From: Rhizobium sp. WYJ-E13
GTDB taxonomy: Bacteria > Pseudomonadota > Alphaproteobacteria > Rhizobiales > Rhizobiaceae
Length of the DNA: 64,000 nucleotides
Reading direction: 5' to 3'
Assembly (NCBI RefSeq): GCF_018987265.1
Contig: NZ_CP076853.1
Coordinates: 3,847,501 to 3,911,500 of the forward strand
Positions within the stretch are counted from its first letter, which is position 1; every line of letters begins with the position of its first letter. The notes under the pieces are model-generated. The model saw only the letters and a list, made by a program, of their open reading frames with translations. It did no database searches and was not told the DNA's origin. This document shows, in pieces, positions 33,972-45,560 of this stretch. The position numbers and the translations under genes were made by a program.

Positions 33972-35668
33972 TATTCGATCTGCTATTGCCGGCCATTATC
34001 GGCCTTGTACTGATCCTGGGCATCGGCCTGGTTTTCGCAACGCTCTACACCAGATCCAGCCGGGACGAGGCCTATGTTCGCACCGGTCTTGGCGGCCAGA
34101 AGGTCGTCCTTGATGGCGGCTCGGTCGTCCTCCCGATCTTTCAATCGATAGCGCGCGTCAATCTCAAGACGCTGCGGCTTGAGGTTCGGCGTGGCGAAGG
34201 TGACGCGCTCATCACCAAGGATCGCATGCGGGTCGATATCGGCGCGGAATTCTATGTGCGCGTCAAACCGGACGCCTCATCGATCGCGCTTGCAGCGCAA
34301 ACCCTTGGCGATCGCACCAATGATGCGGAACAGCTGCGGATTTTGATCGAGGCGAAATTCGTGGACGGTCTTCGCTCCGTCGCAGCCACCATGAACCTCG
34401 ATGCCCTGCAGGAGCAGCGCATGGACTTCGTCAAGGCGGTGCAGGAAGCCGTGGGCGCCGACTTGCAATCAAACGGCCTTGAGCTGGAATCCGTCTCTCT
34501 GACCCGCCTCGACCAGACGGATATCAAGCATTTCAATGCGAATAACTTCTTCGACGCGCAGGGCCTTGCAACACTGACCCGCATTACCGAGAGCCGGAAG
34601 AAGGAGCGTAACGAGATAGTACGCGACACGGAAGTCGCCATCGCCCAGAAAGATCTCGAAGCGCGCCAGCAGTCACTCGCTATCGAACGCACAAAACGAG
34701 AGGCGGAACTGAACCAGGAACGCGATATCGCCAACAAGTCGGCCGCAACGCGCGCAGAAACCGCCCAGCAGGAGCAAGCTGCCAAGCGTGCGGAAGAAGA
34801 AGCCCGCATCACCACCGAACAGGCGATTGCCGAACGTGAGGCCCTCGCCAAGCAGGTCCGCGAAAGCGCAAATATCGACGCATCCCGCGCCGTCCAGCAA
34901 CGCGACACCGAAGCTCGCCGCGACTTGCAGATCGTTTCCCAGGAAAGCGCCATTGCCGTCGCGACAAAGAGCCGCGAGGAGTCCGAGGCAAAGGCAAAGG
35001 CCGAACAGGCAAGAGCTTTGGCTATCGCGGCTGAGGAAAAAGTCTCAACGGCAAAGGCCGTCGAGATCGCCGAACGCGAGCGCCAGATCGCTGTCATCGA
35101 CGCCCGCAAGAAGGCGGAAACCGAGGCGACAGCCGTGACCGTCGGCGCCGAAGCCGAGAAGCAGGCCGCCGTCGACCAGGCGGACGCCATCAAGACGCTT
35201 GCAGTGGCTGAGGCAGACGCCGCAATCATCAAGGCGAAGGGCATCCTGGAGACCGGCAAGGCCGAGGCCGAGAGCGAAGCCCTGCTGAATGAAGCGCGCA
35301 ATCGGCTGAGTGCGGCGATTATCGACTACGAAATCCTGCGCGAGCGCATCCGCATCATCCCGCAGGCGCTGGCAGAGGCGGTGAAGCCAATCGAGAAAAT
35401 TTCCGATATCCGCATCTTCGACACCGGCGGCATGTTGGGACGCAACGGCAGCGATGCCAGGGGCGGAAATATCGGGCTCGGCGACGGGCTCGCCGGCCAG
35501 TTGCTGAACTATCAGGCAAACAAGCCCGTCCTCGACCAATTGTTGAAAGAGGCGGGCTTCGTCGGAGACAATGCAATCTCCTCCTTGCTTGGGAACCTCC
35601 AACCTGCTTCGGCGGCGCAATCGGATGCCACGGACCTCGACGTGGATCTCAAGATCGAGGATCTTTGA
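33968..35668 (+). CDS. yqiK: Flotillin family inner-membrane protein YqiK
   Basis: 566 residues: N-terminal membrane anchor (PAIIGLVLILGIGLVFATLY), SPFH/band-7 domain (about 35-220) and a long Ala/Glu-rich coiled coil (about 220-430) that drives oligomerisation, then a flotillin tail rich in Gly and Asn. Flotillins organise membrane microdomains; with YqiJ and a PspA-family protein this operon points to membrane-integrity maintenance. Start ATG 33968 overlaps the yqiJ stop (ATGA). A terminator follows the stop. Confidence 0.93.
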   Translation: MIFDLLLPAIIGLVLILGIGLVFATLYTRSSRDEAYVRTGLGGQKVVLDGGSVVLPIFQSIARVNLKTLRLEVRRGEGDALITKDRMRVDIGAEFYVRVKPDASSIALAAQTLGDRTNDAEQLRILIEAKFVDGLRSVAATMNLDALQEQRMDFVKAVQEAVGADLQSNGLELESVSLTRLDQTDIKHFNANNFFDAQGLATLTRITESRKKERNEIVRDTEVAIAQKDLEARQQSLAIERTKREAELNQERDIANKSAATRAETAQQEQAAKRAEEEARITTEQAIAEREALAKQVRESANIDASRAVQQRDTEARRDLQIVSQESAIAVATKSREESEAKAKAEQARALAIAAEEKVSTAKAVEIAERERQIAVIDARKKAETEATAVTVGAEAEKQAAVDQADAIKTLAVAEADAAIIKAKGILETGKAEAESEALLNEARNRLSAAIIDYEILRERIRIIPQALAEAVKPIEKISDIRIFDTGGMLGRNGSDARGGNIGLGDGLAGQLLNYQANKPVLDQLLKEAGFVGDNAISSLLGNLQPASAAQSDATDLDVDLKIEDL

Positions 35669-35697
35669 ATTTGCCCCAATGATCTCCAGACGAGAAA

Positions 35698-35729
35698 CAC
35701 AAAAAGGGCGGGTTACCTCGCCCTTTCTT
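35698..35729. terminator. Bidirectional terminator between yqiK and the GT39-like gene
   Basis: GGGCG/CGCCC hairpin (35706-35710 and 35719-35723) with A-tract on the left and T-tract on the right, so it can serve yqiK on the plus strand and the convergent glycosyltransferase gene on the minus strand. Confidence 0.75.
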
Positions 35730-35803
35730 ACGATCGCAGCATCTCAGCCAGTCAATTGTTGTCTTGCGCTGAGAGCAGCGGTTGGCGACTTTAGTCGCAG
35801 CTC

Positions 35804-37435
35804 TCATGGGCGGGTGATTCTGTAGACCAGCAAATCATCCGAATCCACAAGCTTGGTTGCGGTCTTGTTCAGATAGTCGATGACCCCATCATGATGCTCG
35901 ACGAACTGCCGGTTCTCCTTGTCGGTGGCGTTTTTGGCCACGCCAAACAGATCCGCGCCCTGCGCGCGCAGTTCTTCGAGTTGCGCGATCGCGGTGGCGT
36001 CATCCGCGACGAATTTCGACCACTCGACATTGCCTCCACCAGGCGGGAACACCCAGCCGCGCGCCCTGCTGTAGTAGACTGCGACGGGATCGCCGACCTC
36101 GGATGCGATGGCGACGACAAGGTCGCCTGGTTGCGCCAACCGCGCCAGTTCCTCGCCAAGCAGCATACCCTTCATGGCGACTGGCTTCTTCATCGCCCTG
36201 ACGAGGGGAAAGGTCGACCAGACAAGCGCGACCGCCACGATGCAGATCGAGCGAAGCACGGCCGCCGGTGTCAGGATGGTTCTCGATGAAAACGTTGCCA
36301 GAAGAAGCGCGCCGTGGCCGCAGAACATCGCGACCGGCACATGGAAGATGTGGAAGTTCCACACGTTGCTGGTGATCTCTCCCGCCGCTGCCAGATAGAG
36401 GATCATGGCCGCAGCCAGCCACACATAGGGAATGGCCGAAAGCGTGCGCTGCTTCAGGTCTTCCGCGGGTCGGGGCGGCATCCACAAGCCGACCACGAAC
36501 AGCATCATGAACGGATACCCGTAGAACCATAAGACCGAGGTGCTCCAGGCGGATTTTAAGTAGAACCTGTCTTTGACATATGTCCAAAAGCCGTCATCCC
36601 AGATATAGCCACCACTGCCGGCGACATGAAACGGCGGATAGCTGCGGCCGAGATAAATCGCCCAGCTGAAATAAGCGCCAATGATGGCCAGGCTCAAAAG
36701 CCCCGACAGGAAGACCCAGGTCGCCTGCTTTCGTTTCTTCTCCAGAATCCAGCCGATCATCAGATAGAAGACGACGGCGCCGGCGACGATGCCTGGCGGT
36801 TTCGACAGCGCGCCGAGCGAGAAGCTGACCGTGGCGAGCGGCAAGAGCCAGCCGCTGCCGCCGATCCAGTATTTGGCAAACAGCCAGATGCCAAGAGTGA
36901 CCAAGGCCAGCATCGCGGGATCGGGAAGAAACGAGCTGTCGATCATGATAGCCGCCGGCATCAGGGTGTAGGCAAGTGCCGCGGCGTGGGCGTGCATCTC
37001 ACCCCAGCCGAGCGCCGTAAGCCTGTGCAGCGAAAACACCGTCACCAGACCGAAGAATGCCGCAACCACACGGCCGAACCAGTCGTGCCAGCCGAAGAGC
37101 TGGTAGAGCAGGGACGTCAGGTAACTGACGATCTGGAATTCGCGGCCCTGATAGCTTGGTCCGGGGCCAGTCCAGCTGACCTCCGGAAAGAGGATGTTCC
37201 AGCTGCGCTGCTGGAAATTGTCGGCCATCATCGCAGTACTTGTCTCGCGCCAGCTGAAGCCGTCGACCAGCGGCAAGGTGATCTTGTGGAACCTGAAGAC
37301 GATCGCAATAAACAGGATCCCCAGCAAAATCGCCGTATTTAGGCTCAGGTAGCTGCGAGCGGCCATCTCCCGATCTGCCGTCTGCCGCCGATATTGCCGG
37401 CCTTCGGCCTGATTCAATTCCGGGTCGGCGGTCAT
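35804..37435 (-). CDS. GT39-like membrane glycosyltransferase (PMT/ArnT type)
   Basis: About 543 residues, with roughly ten membrane helices and the first periplasmic loop of the GT-C fold (FRFHKITLPLVDGFSWRET, containing the loop acid), as in dolichyl-/polyprenyl-phosphate sugar transferases acting on the periplasmic face. The C-terminal ~130 residues are soluble. The acceptor is unknown; lipid A, glycan or protein are all possible. Start uncertain: ATG 37435 chosen, with GGGAGG a little far (12 nt); in-frame starts at 37486 and 37366 also exist. Monocistronic, convergent with yqiK. Confidence 0.82.
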   Translation of the reverse strand: MTADPELNQAEGRQYRRQTADREMAARSYLSLNTAILLGILFIAIVFRFHKITLPLVDGFSWRETSTAMMADNFQQRSWNILFPEVSWTGPGPSYQGREFQIVSYLTSLLYQLFGWHDWFGRVVAAFFGLVTVFSLHRLTALGWGEMHAHAAALAYTLMPAAIMIDSSFLPDPAMLALVTLGIWLFAKYWIGGSGWLLPLATVSFSLGALSKPPGIVAGAVVFYLMIGWILEKKRKQATWVFLSGLLSLAIIGAYFSWAIYLGRSYPPFHVAGSGGYIWDDGFWTYVKDRFYLKSAWSTSVLWFYGYPFMMLFVVGLWMPPRPAEDLKQRTLSAIPYVWLAAAMILYLAAAGEITSNVWNFHIFHVPVAMFCGHGALLLATFSSRTILTPAAVLRSICIVAVALVWSTFPLVRAMKKPVAMKGMLLGEELARLAQPGDLVVAIASEVGDPVAVYYSRARGWVFPPGGGNVEWSKFVADDATAIAQLEELRAQGADLFGVAKNATDKENRQFVEHHDGVIDYLNKTATKLVDSDDLLVYRITRP

Positions 37436-37486
37436 CAGAAACCGTGCCCTCCCTGACGCCCGACACGGCACGATACGCGCCGGCAT

Positions 37487-37920
37487 GGATCGAGAGGCAG
37501 ATTAGGCTGACCGGGATCTCGCCGCCGGCGCGATCGGCTGCGGAGCGGCTTGGAAGGCTTGCGGGGCGGCTTTGTCATGACGGCAGTTCACCAGCATTGC
37601 CTTGAAAAGCAATTCGCCCAGATTGATTACCGACTCCATCTCTCGTGCGAACATGATAAGAACATCGGCGAGGTGGCTACCAAATATTCGCCAAACGCCA
37701 GCTGAGACTCACTTCAACAAATTGATTTTATTGATAAGGTATCGGCGTTGTGGCTTCACGAAGTATTCGGGAACAGCGACGCAGAAAGCCCATTGCCCGT
37801 CATCTCGTCGGACGAGCTGCTGCGCGATCATAAGCTCCGCCTGGCAGCGAACTACAATAGATTACTCGAAACATTCGATATTTCAGTAGCTTGCTGGAAA
37901 ATCAAGTGCTTGGAGCGTTA
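37487..37920. other. Intergenic interval with a gene-like fragment running into tRNA-Ser
   Basis: No intact gene. On the plus strand a frame open from 37706 reads protein-like sequence (IDFIDKVSALWLHEVFG, then DELLRDHKLRLAANYNRLLE), has no proper start, and stops only at 37942, inside the 3' end of the tRNA gene. Region composition is more AT-rich than the neighbours. It may be debris of something once inserted beside the tRNA. Confidence 0.3.
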
Positions 37921-38010
37921 TGGCGGAGAGGGTGGGATTTGAACCCACGATACCCTTGCAGGTATGCCGCATTTCGAGTGCGGTGCATTCGACCACTCTG
38001 CCACCTCTCC
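37921..38010 (-). tRNA. tRNA-Ser(CGA)
   Basis: Minus-strand gene with acceptor stem GGAGAGG (38010-38004) pairing with CCTCTCC (37931-37925), discriminator G, encoded CCA (37923-37921), anticodon loop CTCGAAA giving anticodon CGA, a long serine-type variable arm, and the T-loop GGTTCAAATCC. It decodes UCG. Confidence 0.97.
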
Positions 38011-38106
38011 GCAGTCTTGGTCGGCGCTTGTTCGGCGCGGGCGTTCTCATAACGAGCAAATGACAGACTGGCAAGCCGAAATCTCAAGCTTTTCCATCCT
38101 TTTGCC

Positions 38107-38135
38107 TTGACACTTTTTTGTCACTCGCGTATCCC
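38107..38135 (+). promoter_or_regulatory. Sigma70-type promoter of rplU-rpmA
   Basis: TTGACA (38107-38112), 17-nt spacer, TATCCC (38130-38135). It implies a 5' leader of about 170 nt before rplU, long enough for ribosomal-protein feedback control, although I cannot assign a known leader structure. The interval 38011-38313 holds no gene. A three-codon frame ATG AAA GGA TAA overlaps the rplU ribosome site. Confidence 0.65.
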
Positions 38136-38313
38136 GCATCGGCAATAGGAGCGGAGTAGTCCGCCCCTGGCCGCCTCGCGCTCGCGTGGGGTTTCACTGG
38201 CAGACCAGAGTTCCGGGCCCGTCCCCTGAAATTCCTGCTTAACTTCGACTGATAAGAAGACAGCCACCTGCCTGTAGCGGGGAGAGCTGGATCGAACATG
38301 AAAGGATAAAATA

Positions 38314-38631
38314 ATGTTCGCAGTCATCAAGACCGGCGGTAAGCAGTACCGTGTGGCAGCCAACGACGTGCTGACCATCGAGAAGCTTGAAGCCTCCGCT
38401 GGCGACTCCATTGAATTCACCGAAGTCCTCGTGATCGGCGAAGGTGCCGACGCGGCGATCGGTGCGCCCTTCGTAGCCGGCGCCTCCGTCAAGGCGGAAG
38501 TCGTCGACCAGACCCGCGGCAAGAAGGTCATCGCCTTCAAGAAGCGTCGTCGTCAGAATTCGAAGCGTTCGCGCGGCCATCGCCAGCATCACACGGTTGT
38601 CCGTATCACGGACATCGTGGCCGCAAAGTAA
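38314..38631 (+). CDS. rplU: 50S ribosomal protein L21
   Basis: 105 residues, [20 protein letters not shown] at the N-terminus and the basic [17 protein letters not shown] rRNA-binding stretch: L21 throughout. AAGGAT 6 nt before ATG. Cotranscribed with rpmA 34 bases on, as in most bacteria. Confidence 0.99.
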   Translation: MFAVIKTGGKQYRVAANDVLTIEKLEASAGDSIEFTEVLVIGEGADAAIGAPFVAGASVKAEVVDQTRGKKVIAFKKRRRQNSKRSRGHRQHHTVVRITDIVAAK

Positions 38632-38665
38632 GATCAACGGGTTTCAGGTTTAAAGGAGAACTCCA

Positions 38666-38935
38666 ATGGCACATAAAAAAGCTGGCGGTTCCTCGCGCAA
38701 CGGTCGCGATTCCGAATCCAAGCGCCTCGGCGTGAAGAAGTTCGGCGGCGAGAACGTCGTAGCCGGCAACATCATCGTTCGCCAGCGCGGTACGCAGTGG
38801 CATCCGGGCGCCAATGTCGGCCTCGGCAAGGATCATACTATTTTTGCACTTACGGCTGGCAATGTGGACTACCGAACGAAGGCCAATGGTCGCGTGTACG
38901 TGTCTGTAATGCCGAAAGCGGAAGCAGCGGAATAA
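38666..38935 (+). CDS. rpmA: 50S ribosomal protein L27
   Basis: 89 residues beginning [16 protein letters not shown], the L27 N-terminal arm that reaches the peptidyl-transferase centre; full length. Ribosome site AAAGGAG. Followed by a strong terminator at 39007. Confidence 0.99.
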   Translation: MAHKKAGGSSRNGRDSESKRLGVKKFGGENVVAGNIIVRQRGTQWHPGANVGLGKDHTIFALTAGNVDYRTKANGRVYVSVMPKAEAAE

Positions 38936-39006
38936 GCCGGTAGCGCTCTAAAACAGCCGGCGTCTCATCGACCCGGCTGGCCATACCAGGTTCAGTCCAG
39001 AAAACA

Positions 39007-39036
39007 GGGGAGATGGGGCGCCATCTCCCCTTTTTC
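39007..39036 (+). terminator. Terminator after rplU-rpmA
   Basis: Perfect 10-bp stem GGGGAGATGG/CCATCTCCCC with a 4-base loop and a T5 run, 71 bases after the rpmA stop. Confidence 0.93.
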
Positions 39037-39060
39037 TTTGTCCAAACAGGAGGACTGAAC

Positions 39061-39717
39061 ATGCAAGGCGAATTGATGAGGGTCGACCAATCACGGTCAC
39101 CCAGGGAAGACCAGCGGTCTCCCAAGGAACGGCTGAGGCCGGAGCGGTTAAGGACCGATTGCCCTGTCTTGTTATCGGAAAGGCTCGTCATGCGCGCGCC
39201 CCACGAGGAAGACATTGACGCCCTTGCCCATCTCGCCAACAACGCCAAAGTCGCCACCATGGTATCGCGTATGCCGCACCCCTATACCGCCAATGATGCC
39301 GCCGACTTTGTTTGGCGTACGCGAAATGGCGAGATTGGCAAGTGCGTCTATGCCATCACCAAGGCCGAAAACGGCGCCTTCATGGGGTGCTGCGGGGTAG
39401 AACTGCACACCGACGAGAAGACCGTCGAGATCGGCTACTGGCTGGGCGAACCCTATTGGAACCACGGTTATATGACCGAGGCCTGCCATGCCCTCGTCGA
39501 CATGGTGTTCAGGACGCGCCAGCAGGTCGAGCAGATCGATGCCCGCTGCCGGGTCATGAACGTTGCCTCGCGCCGCGTCATCCAGAAGTGCGGTTTCCAG
39601 TTCCAGGGATCCGGCCTTGCCGCCTCGCTGGCGCTCGGCAGCAACGTGCCGGTCGAATGGTACCGGCTCGACCGCAAGACCTGGATGTCGCTGAGAAGCT
39701 GGGGGGTAATCTCATGA
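39061..39717 (+). CDS. GNAT family N-acetyltransferase
   Basis: 218 residues. ATG 39061 has GGAGG at 7 nt, which decides the start. The GNAT core begins at SERLVMRAPHEEDIDALAHL (about residue 40) and contains IGYWLGEPYWNHGYMTEA, the acetyl-CoA binding region of the RimJ/RimL type. It has an unusual 35-residue charged N-terminal tail. Overlaps the next GNAT gene by 4 bases. Substrate unknown; RimJ/L relatives acetylate protein N-termini or small amines. Confidence 0.9.
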   Translation: MQGELMRVDQSRSPREDQRSPKERLRPERLRTDCPVLLSERLVMRAPHEEDIDALAHLANNAKVATMVSRMPHPYTANDAADFVWRTRNGEIGKCVYAITKAENGAFMGCCGVELHTDEKTVEIGYWLGEPYWNHGYMTEACHALVDMVFRTRQQVEQIDARCRVMNVASRRVIQKCGFQFQGSGLAASLALGSNVPVEWYRLDRKTWMSLRSWGVIS

Positions 39718-40301
39718 GCGCCGTTGCCCTGCAGAGGCCCAAGACCAAGCCCATGATGCCCGGCCCTGCGCCGGTCATCACGACCGCAAGGCTGACGCTC
39801 CGCCCCCACAGGCTGAGCGACGCGCCTGATATTGCGGAATCGCTTTCCGATTTCGCGGTCACCAGAATGCTGGCCCGCGTCCCTGCCCCCTATGACCGCC
39901 AGGATGCGCTGGACTGGCTGGTTCCGGTCACATCAGGCGTCCTGCCGGACTGGGTTCTGGCGATAACAGGCAGTGATGACGTCCATATCGGCAATGTGTC
40001 GATCGAACTTCGTCATGGCCGCTGGCACCTCGGCTACTGGCTGAACCGCTACTACTGGCGGCGCGGCTATATGAGCGAGGCGGCGGAAGCAGCGCTGGAG
40101 CGTTTCTCGCAGCGCATGCCTGACATTCCCGTTCATTCGGGCGTCTTTGCCGACAACCCTGCTTCGCTTCGGCTTCAGGAAAAGCTCGGCTTCCGGATGA
40201 CCGGCTGCAGCGAAATCTATTCTTTCGCCCGCAACACCATGGTCGCCCATATCGAAACCGTGCTTCAGCCTGGCGCACTTCAACAGAGACAGGTTGCCTG
40301 A
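39714..40301 (+). CDS. GNAT family N-acetyltransferase (second of a tandem pair)
   Basis: 195 residues, translation-coupled to the preceding GNAT gene through ATGA. RimJ/RimL-type core: TTARLTLRPHRLSDAPDIAE, LGYWLNRYYWRRGYMSEAAE, then NPASLRLQEKLGFRMTG. Probably arose by duplication of the neighbour but has diverged strongly; the pair may act as a heteromer. Confidence 0.9.
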   Translation: MSAVALQRPKTKPMMPGPAPVITTARLTLRPHRLSDAPDIAESLSDFAVTRMLARVPAPYDRQDALDWLVPVTSGVLPDWVLAITGSDDVHIGNVSIELRHGRWHLGYWLNRYYWRRGYMSEAAEAALERFSQRMPDIPVHSGVFADNPASLRLQEKLGFRMTGCSEIYSFARNTMVAHIETVLQPGALQQRQVA

Positions 40302-40319
40302 CATCGAAAGGACGCCGCA

Positions 40320-40430
40320 CTGATGCATGTCGCGCAAAAGTGCGCAGCGGTTTTGCGATAAAGACATGCACGAAACAAAGACCTTAAAGCGAGGTGAGTG
40401 ATCTGAAAGATCGCGGTACGCTTTAAGGGC
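40320..40430. repeat. Rhizobial palindromic intergenic repeat (different type)
   Basis: Three nested or adjacent dyads: TGCATGTC/GACATGCA (40324-40331 and 40363-40370) around CGCAAAA/TTTTGCG, then CCTTAAAGCG/CGCTTTAAGG (40382-40391 and 40419-40428). The consensus with an AAACAAAGACC segment between is a repeat I know from many Rhizobium intergenic regions. It lies between convergent genes. Confidence 0.75.
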
Positions 40431-40439
40431 GGCGTCCTC

Positions 40440-41306
40440 TCAATCGCCGATCTCGACATGCAGGGGAAAATGATCGGAACCCAGGGAATCCGCATCAATG
40501 ACAGCGGATTTCAACCGGTCCTTGAGGCCGCAACTGACGAAACAGTAATCGATATGCATGCGCTTGCCGTGATCTTTCGGATCCATCCAGCTGTAGCTTC
40601 CCGGCATATGGGCTCCGAGCGCCGCAAAGGCGTCGATCGGCGTACCGATCCGCGCCGTGCGGCCGTAAAACCGGTCGACGGATCCGGCAAAGGCGCAATA
40701 TTCCGGCGATTCCGGCTCCATGTTGAAGTCGCCCATAACGACATAATCGTCCGGCAGCGGCGGCTCGGAAAGCCCGAATTCGTGGGCACCACTCAGGGAC
40801 CCGCCCTCCTGAATGAAGGCATTGATGCGGTCGGTGAGATGGTGAAGCTGCGCAATGCGCTCGTCGGCGGAAACATGGTCGAGATGAACGGAATAGACCC
40901 GGATCGCGCCGCCTGGTGCGGCAATAACGGCTTCGGTGGCACCGCGCTGGAGATTGATCTTCTCTACCGTGCGACTGCGCGGCAGAAGCAGCGTTCGCGT
41001 CGACAGGATGGGCCAGCGCGACAGCACCATGTTGCCGAACTGGAAACGGGTGCCGCGCGGCGGAGAAACCTGCCCCTCCGACGCCACGGCGTGCATGTCG
41101 CAGGCCGGTCCATACACCCAGAAATGGTCGGGAAACAGGGCCGCGAGATCAGCCGGCATGTCGGCATAGTCGTTCCGGACGAAGCCCCTCGTCACCTCCT
41201 GCAAAGCTATGACGTCGGCGCCTTCGAGACTTTTGGCGATACGTTCCAGATCGTATCTGCCATCGAGACCGAACCCGTACTGTATGTTATAGCTCGCAAA
41301 AATCAC
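40440..41306 (-). CDS. Endonuclease/exonuclease/phosphatase family hydrolase
   Basis: 288 residues of the EEP fold (DNase I/sphingomyelinase-like). Motifs in order: FASYNIQYGFG at the N-terminus, IALQEV (metal Glu), VYSVHLDHV, VVMGDFNMEP (catalytic Asp/Asn), MHIDYCFVS and the terminal SDHFPLHVEI (catalytic His). Start set at GTG 41306, where the fold begins, with GGAGG 12 nt upstream; longer in-frame extensions would run into the obgE leader and look non-coding. No signal peptide. Substrate unknown. Confidence 0.86.
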   Translation of the reverse strand: MIFASYNIQYGFGLDGRYDLERIAKSLEGADVIALQEVTRGFVRNDYADMPADLAALFPDHFWVYGPACDMHAVASEGQVSPPRGTRFQFGNMVLSRWPILSTRTLLLPRSRTVEKINLQRGATEAVIAAPGGAIRVYSVHLDHVSADERIAQLHHLTDRINAFIQEGGSLSGAHEFGLSEPPLPDDYVVMGDFNMEPESPEYCAFAGSVDRFYGRTARIGTPIDAFAALGAHMPGSYSWMDPKDHGKRMHIDYCFVSCGLKDRLKSAVIDADSLGSDHFPLHVEIGD

Positions 41307-41329
41307 GATATTCTTTGACCTCCGCCTGA

Positions 41330-43614
<2,285 letters not shown>

Positions 43615-43622
<8 letters not shown>

Positions 43623-44898
43623 TACAGTTGCGCAGAGCCCGGACATTGACGCGCTGATGAACGACATCGGCCGCAAGGCAAAGGCCGCCGCGCGACCATT
43701 GGGCTTTGCTCCAACCGACGCCAAGAATAAAGCTTTGAACGCCATGGCAGATGCCATCCTGGCGAACAAGGCCCATATCCTTTCGGAGAATGCCAGGGAT
43801 TTGAAGGATGTAGAAGGCACGGACATGCTCGCCTCCTTCATCGATCGCCTGACGCTGAACGACAAGCGTGTCACGGAAATGGCCGAAGGCATCTGCGCCA
43901 TTGCCGCCCTTGCCGATCCCGTCGGCGAAGTGATCGCCGCCTGGGATCGCCCGAACGGCCTGAAGATCGAGCGCGTCCGCACGCCGCTCGGCGTCATTGG
44001 CGTCATCTTCGAGAGCCGGCCGAACGTGACGGCCGACGCCGGCGCGCTGTGCCTGAAGGCCGGCAATGCCGTGATCCTGCGCTGTGGCTCGGATTCGCGC
44101 CGTTCGTCCGCCGCGATCCATGCTTGCATGGTCGAGGGCCTCAAGGCAGCCGACCTGCCGGAACACGCGATCCAGCTCGTACCGGTTGCCGACCGCGCCG
44201 CTGTCGGCGCCATGCTGCGCGGGCTTCATGGCGCAATCGACGTCATCGTGCCGCGCGGCGGCAAGAGCCTCGTTGCCCGTGTGCAGAGCGAGGCGCGCGT
44301 GCCGGTTTTCGCTCATCTCGAAGGCCTTTGCCATATCTATGTCGATGCCTCCGCCGATCTCGAAATGGCGAAGAATATCATCGTCAATGCCAAGATGCGC
44401 CGCACCGGTGTCTGTGGCGCAGCCGAGACCCTGCTCGTTGACGGGGCCGCCATCAGCACGCATCTGAAGCCATTGATCGAGGTTTTGACTGAAGCCGGTT
44501 GCGAGGTTCGCGGTTCGGCTGCAGTTCTCAAGGTCGTGCCCGGCCTGAAACCCGCAACCGAAGAAGACTGGTCGACCGAATATCTGGACGCGATCATTTC
44601 CGTTGCCGTCGTCGACGGCATTTCCGGCGCGATCGGCCATATCCAGAAATATTCGTCCAATCACACCGAAGCCGTGCTTGCCGAAAACCCCGAAGTCGTC
44701 GAGCGCTTCTTCACCGAGATCGACTCGGCCATCTTGCTGCACAACGCCTCCACCCAGTTTGCCGATGGCGGCGAATTCGGCATGGGCGCGGAAATCGGAA
44801 TTGCCACCGGCAAGATGCATGCGCGTGGGCCTGTCGGCGTCGAGCAGCTGACCTCCTTCAAATACCGCGTTCGCGGCACTGGACAAACGCGGCCCTGA
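43615..44898 (+). CDS. proA: Glutamate-5-semialdehyde dehydrogenase (gamma-glutamyl phosphate reductase)
   Basis: 427-residue aldehyde-dehydrogenase-fold enzyme reducing gamma-glutamyl phosphate. Catalytic Cys in [13 protein letters not shown] at about residue 266; NADPH region [10 protein letters not shown]; terminal [20 protein letters not shown] is typical of ProA. Coupled to proB by an 8-base overlap. Confidence 0.98.
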
Positions 44899-44899
44899 C

Positions 44900-45535
44900 G
44901 TGACCAAAGAGCAGATAGACCGGCGCTATCTTCGCATGCCGCACAGCGAACGCGGCATGATCGTCGGTCTATTCGGCGGCTCCTTCAATCCGCCGCATGA
45001 GGGCCATGCCCTTGTCGCCGAGATCGCCATCCGCCGCCTGGGGCTCGATCAGCTCTGGTGGATGGTGACACCGGGCAATCCGCTGAAGAGCCGCAACCAT
45101 CTCGCACCGCTTTCGGAGCGCATCGCACGCAGTGAGGCGATCGCTACCGATCCGCATATCAAGGTCACAGCCTTCGAGCAGTCATTTGGCGTGAGTTATA
45201 CGGCCAACACGCTCGCCCGCGTGAAGGCACGCAATCCGCATGTGCATTTTATCTGGATCATGGGCGCCGACAGCCTGGAGAATTTCCATCGCTGGCAGAA
45301 ATGGCAGAATATCGCGCGCACCTTCCCGATCGCCGTTATCGACCGGCCGGGCTCGACGCTCTCCTACCTTTCGTCGAAAATGGCAAAAACCTTCGCCTTT
45401 GCCCGCATTGACGAAGACGATGCCCGCATTCTCTGGAAGAAGCCGGCGCCCGCCTGGACCTTCATTCATGGCCCGCGCTCAACCTTGAGCTCGACCGCCA
45501 TCCGCGACAGCGATCTGCACAAGGCCGCGGAATAA
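44900..45535 (+). CDS. nadD: Nicotinate-nucleotide adenylyltransferase
   Basis: 211 residues, NAD biosynthesis, transferring AMP to nicotinate mononucleotide. GLFGGSFNPPHEGH (nucleotidyltransferase HxGH, residues 23-36) and C-terminal STLSSTAIR. Starts at GTG 44900, one base after the proA stop; in-frame ATG codons follow at residues 13 and 20 but the upstream part matches what I know of rhizobial NadD. Confidence 0.95.
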   Translation: MTKEQIDRRYLRMPHSERGMIVGLFGGSFNPPHEGHALVAEIAIRRLGLDQLWWMVTPGNPLKSRNHLAPLSERIARSEAIATDPHIKVTAFEQSFGVSYTANTLARVKARNPHVHFIWIMGADSLENFHRWQKWQNIARTFPIAVIDRPGSTLSYLSSKMAKTFAFARIDEDDARILWKKPAPAWTFIHGPRSTLSSTAIRDSDLHKAAE

Positions 45536-45560
45536 ATCGGATTGTCCGGAAGTTGCCGAA

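Noticed and set aside
38298..38310. Three-codon frame ATG AAA GGA TAA overlapping the rplU ribosome site
   Set aside because: Too short to be more than chance; could matter for initiation, but nothing supports regulation.
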